Assembly (NCBI RefSeq): GCF_019049625.1
Contig: NZ_JAFMOY010000133.1
Span: forward strand, 62,001 to 126,000
Source: Rahnella ecdela
Lineage (GTDB): Bacteria; Pseudomonadota; Gammaproteobacteria; Enterobacterales; Enterobacteriaceae
Direction of reading: 5' to 3'
Length of the DNA: 64,000 bases
Shown here: one piece after another, positions 27,499 through 37,274 of the stretch
Layout of the letters: every line of letters starts with the position of its first letter
Position numbering within the stretch: position 1 is the stretch's first letter
The notes under the pieces: model-generated
What the model was told of the DNA's origin: nothing
Database searches by the model: none
The model's input: the letters and a program-made list of their open reading frames with translations, nothing else
Position numbers and translations under genes: made by a program

Positions 27499-28149
27499 TC
27501 AGTGCTGATGTGATTTCGGCTCGTAGTTCTTCAGATGCGCGATAGCGGTATTGATCATATGTGAATCCAGTCCGTGCCCCATACCCGCCTGCAAGTCCAG
27601 AGTACAGTCACAGCCCAGCGATTTCAGGCGTTCAGCCGCACTTTTCGACTGGAACGGGTTGATCACCGGATCCTGATCGCCATGAATGAAATGCACCACC
27701 GTACCGGAAGCAATCGGTTTTTCCGGAAGTGAAGAAAAACGTCCGCTGAAGGCGACAATGCGCGACGCCAGATGCTCTTCTACTTTCGTCGATTCCAGCG
27801 CCATGATGGTGCCCTGAGAAAAGCCCACCAGCGTGGTATGTTCCGGCGAGACGCCGGTTTTCTGCTGCCAGTCGCGGACAATCTGCACAAAAGCAGGCAT
27901 CGCGGCATCCACTCGCGGCTGACGATTTTGCTCTGTCACACCCTGTACGGAAAACCACTGGAAGCCACGACCAAAATCACAAATGTCCGGGCTACCGATG
28001 CTGATCACCTGCGCCTGCGGGAATGAAACAGCGAAAAACTTACCGATTTCGCCCATTGAAATTGGGTTATCGCCCACGCCATGAAATAATAAAATCAGCT
28101 GGTTAGCTCTTTCTTCCGGCTGCTGGACGATAATCTGTTCTGAGCTCAT
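27499..28149 (-). CDS. ypfH: YpfH esterase (alpha/beta hydrolase)
   Basis: This 216-residue carboxylesterase matches E. coli YpfH. It starts LILLFHGVGDNP, has the nucleophile elbow GFSQGTIM (Ser near residue 115), an acid in HFIHGDQDPVI and the catalytic His in GMGHGLDSHMI. It is cytosolic and acts on short acyl esters in E. coli; the natural substrate is unknown. It precedes tmcA in E. coli order, and here it is convergent with the inserted pair. Confidence 0.93.
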   Translation of the reverse strand: MSSEQIIVQQPEERANQLILLFHGVGDNPISMGEIGKFFAVSFPQAQVISIGSPDICDFGRGFQWFSVQGVTEQNRQPRVDAAMPAFVQIVRDWQQKTGVSPEHTTLVGFSQGTIMALESTKVEEHLASRIVAFSGRFSSLPEKPIASGTVVHFIHGDQDPVINPFQSKSAAERLKSLGCDCTLDLQAGMGHGLDSHMINTAIAHLKNYEPKSHQH

Positions 28150-28257
28150 AGCTCTCTCCCGTTGTAGATTGATGGGTTCACTATACGCCGCGTGCCGGTC
28201 AGTGAAATCGGGTTTTATTGAACGAGTCTTTCCATTTTTTGCAATGAAAACGCGGGT

Positions 28258-30252
28258 TTATTGCGCCCTTCCTGCGGTGTTCAGAGCCTGTTGTGTCTCC
28301 TGACGCCAGCGGTTCAGCAAGGCTTTGCGGCCGGAAAGCTTCAGCGCCACAACGATTTCTGCCACGCTCTGCCCCTGTTGCAGATGAGCGCGCAGCGCAG
28401 TCAGCGGCAAAGCGCTGTGTAACAACAAGCGGCTGAGCGCCGGTAAACTGCTTTCCAGCGGACGGTGCGCAAAGGCGAATCCGTTCAGCTCGCGCCAGTC
28501 CGCATCATCAGGTTGTGTATCTTGGGCGCTCTTTAGTGGCAACTCCAGTTCCATATGCGGTGCCAGCCAGCGCCAGTTACGGTTTAGCTGTTGCTCTGCC
28601 CTGTCTGCCAGCTTCTTCCCCGCCGTACTGAGTGGCAATATCGCCATCGCGGCATAACATCCGCTGCTGGCTTCTTTCTGCGTACTGACTCGCACCAGCC
28701 GGAATCCGGCCTGTTGCCATAACAACGCCAGTTCTGAAGTGTAGCCAAAGCTCACAGACAGAAAATCCAGCCCTGCCTGCTGCGCGCGCTGTTGCTGTTC
28801 CGCCAGTAAATCGCGGGCAATCCCCCGCCGGCGAAACGCGGGATGTACCGCAATCCGGCTGACGCGCCGGGAGCGTAATACGGCGGCTTCGGGGAAACCT
28901 GCGTGAGCCGCAAGCGACTGCGCTACCAGATTGCCGCGCGGACGCCGCCTGCCTGCCCAGACTTCATGCGCCAGTTCTGCGCTCAGCCCGCCCTCGTCCA
29001 CCAGCCATAACGCGCCGGTCAGTGTATTTTTGCTTTGTGATGCGCTGAAGGTCATGCCCGGCGCATCCAGCAGACGCCGCAAATCCAGCGGCGAAGTGCG
29101 GTAATGCGCGCTGGTCAGCAGGCCGTAGAAATCCGCTAACAAAGTCGGTTCCGTCAGCCAGTCACCGGCCTGAATCGGGAATATTTCTGATGCGCCGTCC
29201 GTCTGTCCGGCCACTGGAAGATGCTCATCAAAGAGCAATAAATCGCTGATAAACGGCTCGAGTGTGTCGGCGGAAGACCAGCGGATCGGCGCATTCAGCC
29301 GCAGATCGTGCCACTGCGACAGTGACGCACAGAATTTAAGTAAGAATCCGCGCCCGGTGCCTTCGTAACCCTGCACCGTGGTGGTCAGTAAAACACGCAC
29401 AAATGCCGCAATCAGCTCTGACAGCATCGGCGCCGGAATAGCCGCCGCTTCATCGATAATCAACCAGTCAGCGTCAGTCACCACACCTTCGCGACATAAC
29501 GAAAGTAACGCATCCGGCGCAATAAAACGGGCAGATTCTGTCTGCTGATTAAGTATCTGGCTGGCTGAGGCTTTTGCCGGTGCAGTCACAACGCAAATCC
29601 CCGGCCATTGCAAAGTCAGCATACCTGCCAGAGTAGATTTGCCCCGACCACGCGGCGCCGTCAGTACCCAGACGCCGGATTGTGCCTGCATCAGCTGCTG
29701 TAAAATATGCGATTGCTCAGCTGTCGGCTGACCGTCGGGTACCTGCCAGTCGGGTGCAGCAGGCAACGGCGCGAGTTCATAAGGCTGATTCTGCCGCCAT
29801 ACCGCTACACTTCCGTCCTGTTCGAGCAAAGACTGAAAACGGTGGATAAAACGCGGGGCGGGAATAGCCTGCGGTTGTTCGCTCCAGCGCAGGCTGTCGG
29901 CATCTGGCAGCCTTACCCACTGGCTCCATTCCGGTACCAGTAAAATCAGCCAGCTTCCGGCTTTCAGCGTGCCGGAAAATGCCGCCAGCGCTTCCGCGCT
30001 CAGACCGTGGCGCGCATCAAACACGCCGTGCAGAATGCCCTGTCCCAGCAACGTGTGCGCTGCCGAAGGCGAACAGGCGTTCACGTCATCAGGTGGCGAA
30101 TCGCTCACCCACAGCCAGTCGCCCGTTTGTCCGTCGCAGAATTGCATTGCCTGCGCGGCAGACCAGCGGGCTTCGCCGCTGATGACCAGCAACCGGCGCA
30201 CGCCTTGCTTTTGCATCTGCTGTTGCAGGCTGTTTTTCAGCGCCATATTCAT
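28258..30252 (-). CDS. tmcA: tRNA(Met) cytidine acetyltransferase
   Basis: TmcA makes N4-acetylcytidine at the wobble base of elongator tRNA-Met with acetyl-CoA and ATP. The 664-residue chain has the N-terminal DUF1726 region, an RNA-helicase-like module with Walker A ([13 protein letters not shown] near residue 200) and Walker B ([10 protein letters not shown] near 265), then a GNAT acetyltransferase domain ([21 protein letters not shown] near 465) and a C-terminal tRNA-binding part. The length matches E. coli TmcA (671). The DUF441 gene ends 6 bp upstream. Confidence 0.96.
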   Translation of the reverse strand: MNMALKNSLQQQMQKQGVRRLLVISGEARWSAAQAMQFCDGQTGDWLWVSDSPPDDVNACSPSAAHTLLGQGILHGVFDARHGLSAEALAAFSGTLKAGSWLILLVPEWSQWVRLPDADSLRWSEQPQAIPAPRFIHRFQSLLEQDGSVAVWRQNQPYELAPLPAAPDWQVPDGQPTAEQSHILQQLMQAQSGVWVLTAPRGRGKSTLAGMLTLQWPGICVVTAPAKASASQILNQQTESARFIAPDALLSLCREGVVTDADWLIIDEAAAIPAPMLSELIAAFVRVLLTTTVQGYEGTGRGFLLKFCASLSQWHDLRLNAPIRWSSADTLEPFISDLLLFDEHLPVAGQTDGASEIFPIQAGDWLTEPTLLADFYGLLTSAHYRTSPLDLRRLLDAPGMTFSASQSKNTLTGALWLVDEGGLSAELAHEVWAGRRRPRGNLVAQSLAAHAGFPEAAVLRSRRVSRIAVHPAFRRRGIARDLLAEQQQRAQQAGLDFLSVSFGYTSELALLWQQAGFRLVRVSTQKEASSGCYAAMAILPLSTAGKKLADRAEQQLNRNWRWLAPHMELELPLKSAQDTQPDDADWRELNGFAFAHRPLESSLPALSRLLLHSALPLTALRAHLQQGQSVAEIVVALKLSGRKALLNRWRQETQQALNTAGRAQ

Positions 30253-30257
30253 TGGCG

Positions 30258-30710
30258 TCAGGTTTTACCGACAATCATCGATAACAGGCCGGCGGCAATC
30301 AGCGGCCCGACCGGTACACCTTTGAACATCGCTACGCCCAGCACGGTACCCACCAGTAAACCCGCCACCAGATGCGGCTGCGTGCCCATCAGCGTCAGAC
30401 CGCGCCCGCCAAGCCAGGACACCAGAACGCCGACCAGAATGGCGACAATCGATTTCCAGTGGAAGAAAGAGTGCACGACGGTGCTGGCGCTGATTTTTCC
30501 GCTGGCAATCGGCGCCATCACGCCAATGGTCAGAATAATAATGCCGATAGTCAGGCCGTATTTTTCTATCCACGGAAAAAAATTGTTAAGCGGCGTAATC
30601 CGTACGGTGAGGAGGAAGAACATTGCGATGGTGACGGCGCTGTTATGGCTGATAATGCCCAGACCGGCGAAGACGAGTAAAATCAAAAGGGTTGGATCGA
30701 GAAAAGCCAT
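30258..30710 (-). CDS. DUF441 (YeaL-like) inner-membrane protein
   Basis: This 150-residue protein has four to five hydrophobic helices. It begins [19 protein letters not shown] and contains [22 protein letters not shown] and [29 protein letters not shown]. These match the UPF0756/DUF441 family of E. coli YeaL. No function is known. It sits directly upstream of tmcA on the same strand, which is not the E. coli arrangement. Confidence 0.9.
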   Translation of the reverse strand: MAFLDPTLLILLVFAGLGIISHNSAVTIAMFFLLTVRITPLNNFFPWIEKYGLTIGIIILTIGVMAPIASGKISASTVVHSFFHWKSIVAILVGVLVSWLGGRGLTLMGTQPHLVAGLLVGTVLGVAMFKGVPVGPLIAAGLLSMIVGKT

Positions 30711-30742
30711 GGCATTCCCAGCGGTTCAACATGAGGAAAAAA

Positions 30743-30765
30743 AGAGAGGCTCACGGAGCCTCTCT
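30743..30765 (-). terminator. Terminator after ypfJ
   Basis: AGAGAGGCTC (30743-30752) pairs with GAGCCTCTCT (30756-30765). On the minus strand the stem is followed by TTTTTTT. It separates ypfJ from the DUF441-tmcA pair. Confidence 0.88.
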
Positions 30766-30825
30766 GGATCGGTCATTGATTATTGAACAGTTTTTACCGG
30801 CAGACCAGAGGTTATTGCCACTAAA

Positions 30826-31704
30826 TCAGCGGCTGGCGAACGTGTTGCACTGGTCCGGATTACCGGTATCAAATCCGCGCTTGAACCAGGTATAACGCTG
30901 CTCGGATGTGCCGTGAGTGAAGCTGTCCGGCACAACGCGCCCCTGACTTTGCTGTTGTAAGCGGTCATCACCGATGGCCCGCGCGGCATCCAGCGCTTCT
31001 TTCAGGTCACCCTCTTCCAGAACGTTTTCCTGCTGCATGGCATGTCCCCAGACACCGGCGTAGCAGTCAGCCTGCAATTCCATTTTCACCGACAGCTGAT
31101 TCACCACCGTCTGCGATGCGCCCTGCTGCATCTGGCGGACTTTACGTTCGGTGCCCAGCAAATTCTGCACATGGTGGCCGACTTCGTGCGCCACGACATA
31201 CCCCTGTGCAAAATCACCGCCTGCGCCAAGTTTGTTTTGTAATTCCTGATAGAAAGACAAATCGATATATACCGTGCTGTCCGCCGGGCAATAGAACGGG
31301 CCCATGACGGACTGCCCGGTGCCGCATCCGGTACGGGTCGCGCCGCGATACATCACCAGCTTCGGTTCCCGGTAGGTCATGCCCTGTTTCTGGAAAATTT
31401 CTTTCCAGGTGTCTTCCGTCGAGGCGAGGATCACCGAGGTGAATTTAGCCTGTTCATCATCTTTCGGGCTGATGGATTGCGACTGTGTCTGTTGCTGCAT
31501 ACCTCCGGACTGCCCGCCGTCAATCAGCGGAGACAGGTCGATACCGTAGTAACCGGCGACCAGCACCACAATGATGATCACAATTCCGCTTTTGCCGCGA
31601 ATAGGCAGGCGCATTCCCCCGCCACCTAAACCGCCGCCTCTGTTTGATCCCTGTCCGCGTCTGTCTTCTACATTGTCGCTTTCGCGACGCCCTTGCCAAC
31701 GCAT
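30826..31704 (-). CDS. ypfJ: YpfJ, putative neutral zinc metallopeptidase
   Basis: This 292-residue protein matches E. coli YpfJ. A charged N-terminus ([16 protein letters not shown]) is followed by a single membrane helix ([18 protein letters not shown]), a periplasmic linker rich in Gln, and a zincin domain with AHEVGHHVQ near residue 175. The start was placed at 31704, where GGAGG lies seven bases upstream and the E. coli N-terminus begins; a longer frame to 31743 is not conserved. Proteolytic activity is inferred from the family. Confidence 0.93.
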   Translation of the reverse strand: MRWQGRRESDNVEDRRGQGSNRGGGLGGGGMRLPIRGKSGIVIIIVVLVAGYYGIDLSPLIDGGQSGGMQQQTQSQSISPKDDEQAKFTSVILASTEDTWKEIFQKQGMTYREPKLVMYRGATRTGCGTGQSVMGPFYCPADSTVYIDLSFYQELQNKLGAGGDFAQGYVVAHEVGHHVQNLLGTERKVRQMQQGASQTVVNQLSVKMELQADCYAGVWGHAMQQENVLEEGDLKEALDAARAIGDDRLQQQSQGRVVPDSFTHGTSEQRYTWFKRGFDTGNPDQCNTFASR

Positions 31705-31843
31705 AATCCACCTCCAGACTGTTTTTTTAAGACTAGCCAGCACACACAGTTAATACCATCTGCGAAAGGAGGTAATTTTAGAGGCAGGTGAATTAAATGA
31801 AAGAAAACAGTATGAAAAGAGGAAAATTAAAATGCAGAAAGAG

Positions 31844-31870
31844 AACGGGTGACGGAGATCATCACCCGTT
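31844..31870 (-). terminator. Terminator after purC
   Basis: AACGGGTGA (31844-31852) pairs with TCACCCGTT (31862-31870). On the minus strand the stem is followed by CTCTTTCT. It lies about 55 bp past the purC stop. Confidence 0.65.
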
Positions 31871-31923
31871 TAATGCACACCGCGTAAACGATTGCGCAGT
31901 CCGACTAAAAAAATTTACTGCGC

Positions 31924-32637
31924 TTAGTCCAGTTTCACACCGATACGGTGAGCCACTTCTTCATAAGCTTCGATCAGGCCACCAAGGCTCTGGCGATAAC
32001 GGTCTTTGTCCATCTTGTTCAGGGTTTCTTTATCCCACAGGCGGCTGCCGTCTGGTGAGAACTCATCACCCAGCACCACTTCGCCGTCGAAGAGACCGAA
32101 TTCCAGTTTGAAGTCGACCAGGATCAGACCGGCATCATCAAACAATTTGCTCAGCACGTCGTTGGCTTTGTAGCTCAGCTCTTTCATGCGCGCGAGGTTT
32201 TCTTCGTTCACCCAGCCAAACGTCTTGCAGTAAGATTCGTTGACCATCGGATCGTGCATCGCATCGTTTTTCAGGAACAAATCGAACAACGGCGGATTCA
32301 GTTCCAGACCTTCTTCAATGCCCAGACGTTTTACCAGCGAACCCGCAGCACGGTTACGGATAACGCATTCAACCGGGACCATATCCAGTTTTTTCACCAG
32401 CACTTCAGTGTCAGACAACAGGCGTTCCATTTGAGTAGGAATACCGGCTTCTTCCAGCTTAGCCATGATGAAATGGTTAAATTTGTTGTTAACCATACCT
32501 TTACGGTCGAACTGCTCAATACGCTGACCATCCAGTGCTGACGTATCGTTACGGAACTCCAGTACCAAAAGGTCCGGGTTTTCGGTGGTGTAGACGGTTT
32601 TCGCCTTGCCGCGATACAACTCAGCTAACTTTTGCAT
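31924..32637 (-). CDS. purC: Phosphoribosylaminoimidazole-succinocarboxamide synthase
   Basis: PurC joins CAIR and aspartate with ATP, a late step of purine synthesis. The 237-residue chain has the length of E. coli PurC and its landmarks: [28 protein letters not shown] at the N-terminus, [18 protein letters not shown] near residue 95, and the active-site region [12 protein letters not shown] and [12 protein letters not shown] near 175-200. It lies downstream of dapA-bamC, as in E. coli. No PurR operator was recognised just upstream, unlike purM and purE. Confidence 0.98.
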   Translation of the reverse strand: MQKLAELYRGKAKTVYTTENPDLLVLEFRNDTSALDGQRIEQFDRKGMVNNKFNHFIMAKLEEAGIPTQMERLLSDTEVLVKKLDMVPVECVIRNRAAGSLVKRLGIEEGLELNPPLFDLFLKNDAMHDPMVNESYCKTFGWVNEENLARMKELSYKANDVLSKLFDDAGLILVDFKLEFGLFDGEVVLGDEFSPDGSRLWDKETLNKMDKDRYRQSLGGLIEAYEEVAHRIGVKLD

Positions 32638-32671
32638 CTTTACTTACTCCAGTGGAAAAAACAGATGTAAA

Positions 32672-32689
32672 AAGGGGCCGGAGCCCCTT
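32672..32689 (-). terminator. Terminator between bamC and purC
   Basis: AAGGGGC (32672-32678) pairs with GCCCCTT (32683-32689), followed on the minus strand by TTT. It lies 5 bp after the bamC stop and ends much of the dapA-bamC transcript before purC. Confidence 0.75.
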
Positions 32690-32693
32690 GGTA

Positions 32694-33773
32694 TTATTTT
32701 GCGCTGCTCTGGCTAAACGCGGCCTGCATGACCGCCACCATCGCATCGTTCTGCGACTGGCTGAGAGCATGTCCTTTCGGATCAAGGAACTGCAAGCTAC
32801 TACGGTTGTCGAGGTCGCCAACCTGAAGTTTGTAATCACCGGAGCTGAGGCCCGGATCTTTCGCACCCAGTGTCTGCCACGCATCGTCATTCAGCGGTTT
32901 GTAAGTCACAGAGAGTGTGCCTTGCGGACGGCTGCTGTCGGTGACTTTCATGCCTGCTTTCGCCAAGGCATTCGGCAGACGATCCCAGACCACACCGTAA
33001 GATGAACGGACGATCAGCACCGGCAGACCGGTATCATCAGCGCCACTCTGGACGTCGATTTCACCTACGCGACGGTTATCGAGACGCGCCTGAGTATCCT
33101 GCTGCACTTTATCCAGGTTCGCCGTGATGGCGTTCATCATCTGGCTGTTGTAACGCTGGATTTCAGCGGTAGAGGTCACCGCTTTATCTTGCTGTTTCAG
33201 CTCAAGCGTTTTCACGGTCAGTGCCAGCTGATAGCTCTGCTGTTTCACACTGATCTGATAACGGCCCTGATACTGGAAGTCTTCATCCGCACGATTCCAG
33301 TCAACGAAATCGGTGGAGAGTGTCTGGTTTGCATCATCACGGCTGGCAATTTTGAATTTATTTTGCTCAACAGCTTTAACGACGTTGTTCCACAAGTCAC
33401 GGTTTTGCGGTGTGTTTTCCAGCAGCACGGTACTGGTGTCGTCGGAGAACTGAGTCTGGGAGCCGTTAAGTAAGGCCAGCGGCTGGGCTGGTGGACGAAT
33501 GTCGAGCTGTTTGCCCACAGCGCCCTGCATGGCGCCAGCCTGAATATCATAAGTCCCATTCTGCACAGGCAAGATCATGCCTGATGGTGCTTTCAGCTCA
33601 TGCAGAGCCGGCGCATCCAGGTAGGCTTCATCACCGCTCACCTGACGCTTGTAGCGCTGGTCGCTGGAACAGGCAGCCAGCAGCATAATCAGGGAAACAC
33701 CCACGACTTTCGCTACGGCAGTCTTCTGGAATCGGGTCATCTGGAAACTATTCTTGTCAAATAAAGAGGCCAT
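32694..33773 (-). CDS. bamC: Outer-membrane protein assembly lipoprotein BamC
   Basis: BamC is a lipoprotein of the BAM complex that inserts beta-barrel proteins in the outer membrane. The lipobox is LMLLAAC-like ([14 protein letters not shown]). The unstructured N-terminal segment [16 protein letters not shown], which binds BamD in E. coli, is conserved, followed by two helix-grip domains ([11 protein letters not shown] to RYQISV, and [20 protein letters not shown] to the end). The start at 33773 is supported by AGGA seven bases upstream; the internal Met at 33740 fits signal-peptide length better but lacks a ribosome site. Confidence 0.95.
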   Translation of the reverse strand: MASLFDKNSFQMTRFQKTAVAKVVGVSLIMLLAACSSDQRYKRQVSGDEAYLDAPALHELKAPSGMILPVQNGTYDIQAGAMQGAVGKQLDIRPPAQPLALLNGSQTQFSDDTSTVLLENTPQNRDLWNNVVKAVEQNKFKIASRDDANQTLSTDFVDWNRADEDFQYQGRYQISVKQQSYQLALTVKTLELKQQDKAVTSTAEIQRYNSQMMNAITANLDKVQQDTQARLDNRRVGEIDVQSGADDTGLPVLIVRSSYGVVWDRLPNALAKAGMKVTDSSRPQGTLSVTYKPLNDDAWQTLGAKDPGLSSGDYKLQVGDLDNRSSLQFLDPKGHALSQSQNDAMVAVMQAAFSQSSAK

Positions 33774-33789
33774 CAAATCTTCCTAAGAG

Positions 33790-34671
33790 TTACAGCAAAC
33801 CGGCGCTTTTTAATGCTTCTTCCACGACCGGACGGGCAGCATCTGTTAACGGCGTCATAGGCAGACGCATCGTATCGGTTGCCATCAAACCCAGTGCCTT
33901 ACAGGCCCATTTCACCGGGATTGGGTTTGCTTCTACAAACAAATTCTGATGCAAAGGCATCAGGCGCTGATTCAGGCGACGCGCCTCGGCAAAGTTGCCA
34001 AGAGCAGCCAGCTCACAAAGTTGTGCCATTTCACGGGCAGCGACGTTAGCAGTAACGGAAATAACGCCTTTGCCTCCGAGCTGCATAAAGTCCAGACCAC
34101 TGGCGTCATCGCCGCTCAGCAGAATGAAATCTTCATCATCAACCAGCACTTGGATCTGACTAACACGACTTAAGTTCCCTGTTGCCTCTTTAACAGCAAC
34201 AATATTCTTCAATTTTGCTAAACGCGCGATGGTCGGCGGCAGCATATCGCAGCCGGTACGTGAAGGCACGTTGTAGAGAATTTGCGGCAGGGAGGTGTTT
34301 TCAGCGATAGCTTTAAAGTGCTGATACAGGCCTTCCTGAGTCGGACGGTTGTAATAAGGGGTGACTGTCAGACAGCCAACAACGCCACTATTTTCAAAAC
34401 GTTGTGTAAGAGAAATCGCCTCAGCGGTGGCATTTGCACCTGTGCCTGCGATCACCGGAATGCGGCCATCGGCCAGTTCCAGTGTTTGTAAGACCACGTC
34501 ACCGTGCTCATCGTGGCTCAGCGTTGCCGACTCGCCGGTTGTGCCAACGGAAACGATCGCCGCAGTACCACTGGACACATGATAATCAATCAGTTTTTTC
34601 AGACTTGCGCGATCGACGGCACCTTTGGTGTCCATCGGCGTAACCAGTGCAACAATACTTCCCGTAAACAT
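33790..34671 (-). CDS. dapA: 4-hydroxy-tetrahydrodipicolinate synthase
   Basis: DapA condenses pyruvate with aspartate semialdehyde at the entry to lysine and DAP synthesis. The 293-residue TIM barrel starts [14 protein letters not shown]. It has [12 protein letters not shown] near residue 45, the Tyr of the proton relay in [10 protein letters not shown] near 133, and the Schiff-base lysine in [10 protein letters not shown] near 161. The start at 34671 has GGAGGGGAAGG upstream. bamC follows 17 bp later, as in E. coli. gcvR is divergent. Confidence 0.98.
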   Translation of the reverse strand: MFTGSIVALVTPMDTKGAVDRASLKKLIDYHVSSGTAAIVSVGTTGESATLSHDEHGDVVLQTLELADGRIPVIAGTGANATAEAISLTQRFENSGVVGCLTVTPYYNRPTQEGLYQHFKAIAENTSLPQILYNVPSRTGCDMLPPTIARLAKLKNIVAVKEATGNLSRVSQIQVLVDDEDFILLSGDDASGLDFMQLGGKGVISVTANVAAREMAQLCELAALGNFAEARRLNQRLMPLHQNLFVEANPIPVKWACKALGLMATDTMRLPMTPLTDAARPVVEEALKSAGLL

Positions 34672-34746
34672 TGACCTTCCCCTCCACAAACAGGTCACTC
34701 ATGGTACTTTTGACACCACTGCAAAAGCAAGCAATCAACGAGCGGT

Positions 34747-34771
34747 AACCGCTTGTCCGGCGGTTTTTTTT
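34747..34771 (+). promoter_or_regulatory. Terminator-like hairpin in the gcvR leader
   Basis: AACCGC (34747-34752) pairs with GCGGTT (34760-34765) and the stem runs into TTTTTT. An upstream copy, AGCGGTT-like (34741-34747), can pair with the first arm instead, giving two exclusive hairpins (AGCGGTAACCGCT). It lies about 46 bp before the gcvR start, between divergent dapA and gcvR. Confidence 0.5.
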
Positions 34772-34816
34772 ATGTTTACCTTGGGAATACTCCAAAGCAC
34801 GACAGGAAGACTCATT

Positions 34817-35383
34817 TTGCCGCAGCCACAACAACATTATCTGGTCATCACCGCGTTAGGTGCCGACCGCCCTGGTATCGTGAACACTATTACCCGTCAG
34901 GTAAGCAGCTGCGGCTGTAATATTGAAGACAGCCGGCTGGCAATGCTGGGTGATGAGTTTACGTTCATCATGCTGCTTTCCGGCAGCTGGAACGCCATCA
35001 CCCTGATTGAATCTACCCTGCCGCAAAAAGGGGCGGAGCTTGAATTGCTGATTGTGATGAAACGCACCAGCGCACATGAACGACCGCCGATGCCTGCGAC
35101 CGTGTGGGTGAAAGTGGAAGTGAAAGACTCGCCACATCTGATTGAGCGTTTTACCGATTTATTCGATACACATCAGATGAATATCGCCGAACTTGCCTCA
35201 AAAACCCGTCCGGCGGACGCGACACTGCCTGCTCAGCTGTCGATCCAGATCACTGCCCACAGCGCGGCGAATACCGATCCGGCAATTATTGAGCAGGCTT
35301 TTCATCAGCTATGTACAGAACTGAAAGCGCAAGGCAGTATTAACGTCGTTAGTTATTCTGAGAATGAAGATAAACTGCAGTAA
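34817..35383 (+). CDS. gcvR: Glycine cleavage system regulator GcvR
   Basis: GcvR is an accessory repressor of the gcv operon that acts through GcvA. The 188-residue chain has two ACT domains: HYLVITALGADRPGIVNTITRQVSSCGCNIEDSR (start) and VWVKVEVKDSPHLIERFTDLFDTHQMNIAEL (near residue 100). The start was set at TTG 34817 because AGGAAG lies seven bases upstream and the E. coli protein begins close to this point. An in-frame ATG at 34772 abuts a T-run and has no ribosome site. Confidence 0.92.
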   Translation: MPQPQQHYLVITALGADRPGIVNTITRQVSSCGCNIEDSRLAMLGDEFTFIMLLSGSWNAITLIESTLPQKGAELELLIVMKRTSAHERPPMPATVWVKVEVKDSPHLIERFTDLFDTHQMNIAELASKTRPADATLPAQLSIQITAHSAANTDPAIIEQAFHQLCTELKAQGSINVVSYSENEDKLQ

Positions 35384-35408
35384 CAGCTGAAAGATACGGA
35401 GAAAGACA

Positions 35409-35882
35409 ATGAGCCCACTGAAAGCCGGTGATCCTGCGCCGCAATTTAGTTTACCCGACCAAGACGGTGAACAAATTAATCTGGCCGACTTCCAGGGACA
35501 GAGAGTCCTGGTCTATTTCTATCCAAAAGCCATGACCCCGGGTTGTACGGTACAGGCCTGCGGACTGCGCGATAACATGGATCAGTTGAAAAGTGCAGGC
35601 GTTGAAGTGCTGGGGATCAGCACCGATAAGCCAGAAAAACTGTCGCGTTTTGCTGAAAAAGAACTGCTGAACTTCACATTGCTTTCTGATGAAGATCACC
35701 AGGTCTGTGAGCAGTTTGGCGTCTGGGGTGAAAAATCCTTTATGGGTAAAACCTACGACGGCATCCATCGCATCAGCTTCCTGCTCGATGGCAATGGCAA
35801 AGTTGAGAAAGTGTTCGACGACTTCAAAACCACTAACCACCATGACATCGTGATGGCCTATCTGAACGAGAAGTCTGCCTGA
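35409..35882 (+). CDS. bcp: Thiol peroxidase Bcp (peroxiredoxin Q)
   Basis: Bcp reduces organic and hydrogen peroxides using thioredoxin. The 157-residue peroxiredoxin has PDQDGEQINLADFQGQRVLVYFYPKAMTPGCTVQACGLRD, with the peroxidatic Cys in PGCT near residue 46 and the resolving Cys five residues on. GISTDKPEKLSRF and SFLLDGNGKVEKVFDDFKT follow. It lies 26 bp after gcvR, as in E. coli, and is probably co-transcribed. perM follows directly, with none of the hyf genes that intervene in E. coli. Confidence 0.96.
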   Translation: MSPLKAGDPAPQFSLPDQDGEQINLADFQGQRVLVYFYPKAMTPGCTVQACGLRDNMDQLKSAGVEVLGISTDKPEKLSRFAEKELLNFTLLSDEDHQVCEQFGVWGEKSFMGKTYDGIHRISFLLDGNGKVEKVFDDFKTTNHHDIVMAYLNEKSA

Positions 35883-35907
35883 TCACTCACGGCGGGCAAA
35901 CGTTCAT

Positions 35908-35936
35908 AAAAAAAAGCGCAGACGCGCTTTTTTATT
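35908..35936 (+). terminator. Terminator between convergent bcp and perM
   Basis: AAAAGCGC (35912-35919) and GCGCTTTT (35924-35931) form a stem with loop AGAC. T- and A-runs on both sides make it a good bidirectional terminator. Confidence 0.85.
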
Positions 35937-35955
35937 TTTCACTAAGAGCCGGTTT

Positions 35956-37020
35956 TCAGACCGTTTCGTTGAGTGATTCATCCGGCCAGACGTGAACGAC
36001 AGCTTTCACCAGCGTCGCCAGCGGTATTGCAAAGAATACGCCCCAGAATCCCCAAAGCCCGCCGAAGACCACGACCGCCAGAATAATCACCAGCGGATGC
36101 AGGTTCACCGCCTCTGAGAACAACAGCGGTACAATCACATTGCCATCCAGCCCCTGAACGACCAGATACGCGACAATCAGCGTCCAGAAATCCGCGCCAA
36201 GCCCCCACTGGAACATCGCCACAATCACTACAGGAATCGTCACCAGCATCGCGCCGATATACGGGATAAGCACCGACACGCCCACCAGCACCGCAAGCAG
36301 CAGCGAATAACGCATGTCCATCACCCAGAACACCAGATAGGTGGCGACACCCACGATAATCATCTCCAGCACTTTTCCGCGAATATAATTGGTGATCTGT
36401 TGATTCATCTCCTCCCAGACCTGTCCCGCCAGCCCGCGATCGCGCGGTAAAATGCGGCGGACAGCGTTGAGCATTTGCTCTTTATCTTTGAGCAGGAAGA
36501 ACACCATCATCGGCACCAGAATCAGGTAAATCGCCAGCGTCAGTAAACCGACCAGCGACGCCAGGGAATATTTCACCACGGATTCGCCCAGCCCGGACAA
36601 TTTGCTGCGCATGTTTTCGGCCATCATATCGATGATACCGGCATCGACCAGCGCCGGATAACGCTTGGGAAGCGTGGCCGCAAAATCGTAAAAACGGTTA
36701 AGCATGCTGGGCAAATCAGTCATCAGATTCACGCCCTGTTGCCAGGTGACCGGCGCGATGACGAACATTCCCAGCAGTAAAATACCGGCGAAGATAATCA
36801 ATACCACGCTGACCGACAGCGTGCGGGAAAGCCCGACATGTTGCAGACGAACGGTTGGCCATTCCAGTAAATACGCCAGAACAATCGCCACCAGAAGCGG
36901 CGCAAGAATGCCATTGAGGAAATAAAGAATACAAAAACCCGCGACCAGGATGGCCAGCAGGGCAATGGCCTGCGGGTCAGTAAAGCGACGGCGATACCAC
37001 TGTAATAACATGTCCAACAT
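35956..37020 (-). CDS. perM: AI-2E family transporter PerM
   Basis: This 354-residue membrane protein has about eight hydrophobic segments and the AI-2 exporter (UPF0118) architecture. It matches E. coli PerM (YfgO). Landmarks are ALLAILVAGFCILYFLNGILAPLLVAIVLAYLLEWP at the N-terminus and YLVVQGLDGNVIVPLLFSEAVNLHPLVIILAVVVFGGLWGFWGVFFAIPLATLV near the C-terminus. The cargo is not known. It is divergent from bepA. Confidence 0.94.
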   Translation of the reverse strand: MLDMLLQWYRRRFTDPQAIALLAILVAGFCILYFLNGILAPLLVAIVLAYLLEWPTVRLQHVGLSRTLSVSVVLIIFAGILLLGMFVIAPVTWQQGVNLMTDLPSMLNRFYDFAATLPKRYPALVDAGIIDMMAENMRSKLSGLGESVVKYSLASLVGLLTLAIYLILVPMMVFFLLKDKEQMLNAVRRILPRDRGLAGQVWEEMNQQITNYIRGKVLEMIIVGVATYLVFWVMDMRYSLLLAVLVGVSVLIPYIGAMLVTIPVVIVAMFQWGLGADFWTLIVAYLVVQGLDGNVIVPLLFSEAVNLHPLVIILAVVVFGGLWGFWGVFFAIPLATLVKAVVHVWPDESLNETV

Positions 37021-37274
37021 CAGATAACGCTCCTGTAATTTCCCGGCCTGACGGGTTTGCGCTGTTCGTTCCCTGCGCGCTCAGACACAAGTAACTATCT
37101 TCAAAATTCGTTGTCACACAACTGTAGCTGCACAGTGTTTTAAACTCTCACGAGGATAGCTACTATAGAGAGGGGCGCAAAGAAAAGCGCCACAAAATAA
37201 CGGTCTGCAATGCAGTTCATGGAAGAAAGGCTTTAAAAGCTTATTAGTAACGCGGTTAACTCATTGGGAAGCAA

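Noticed and set aside
30007-30786. 259-codon frame spanning the tmcA 5' end and the DUF441 gene in antisense.
   Set aside because: It covers two recognised genes on the other strand and ends at a terminator stem.
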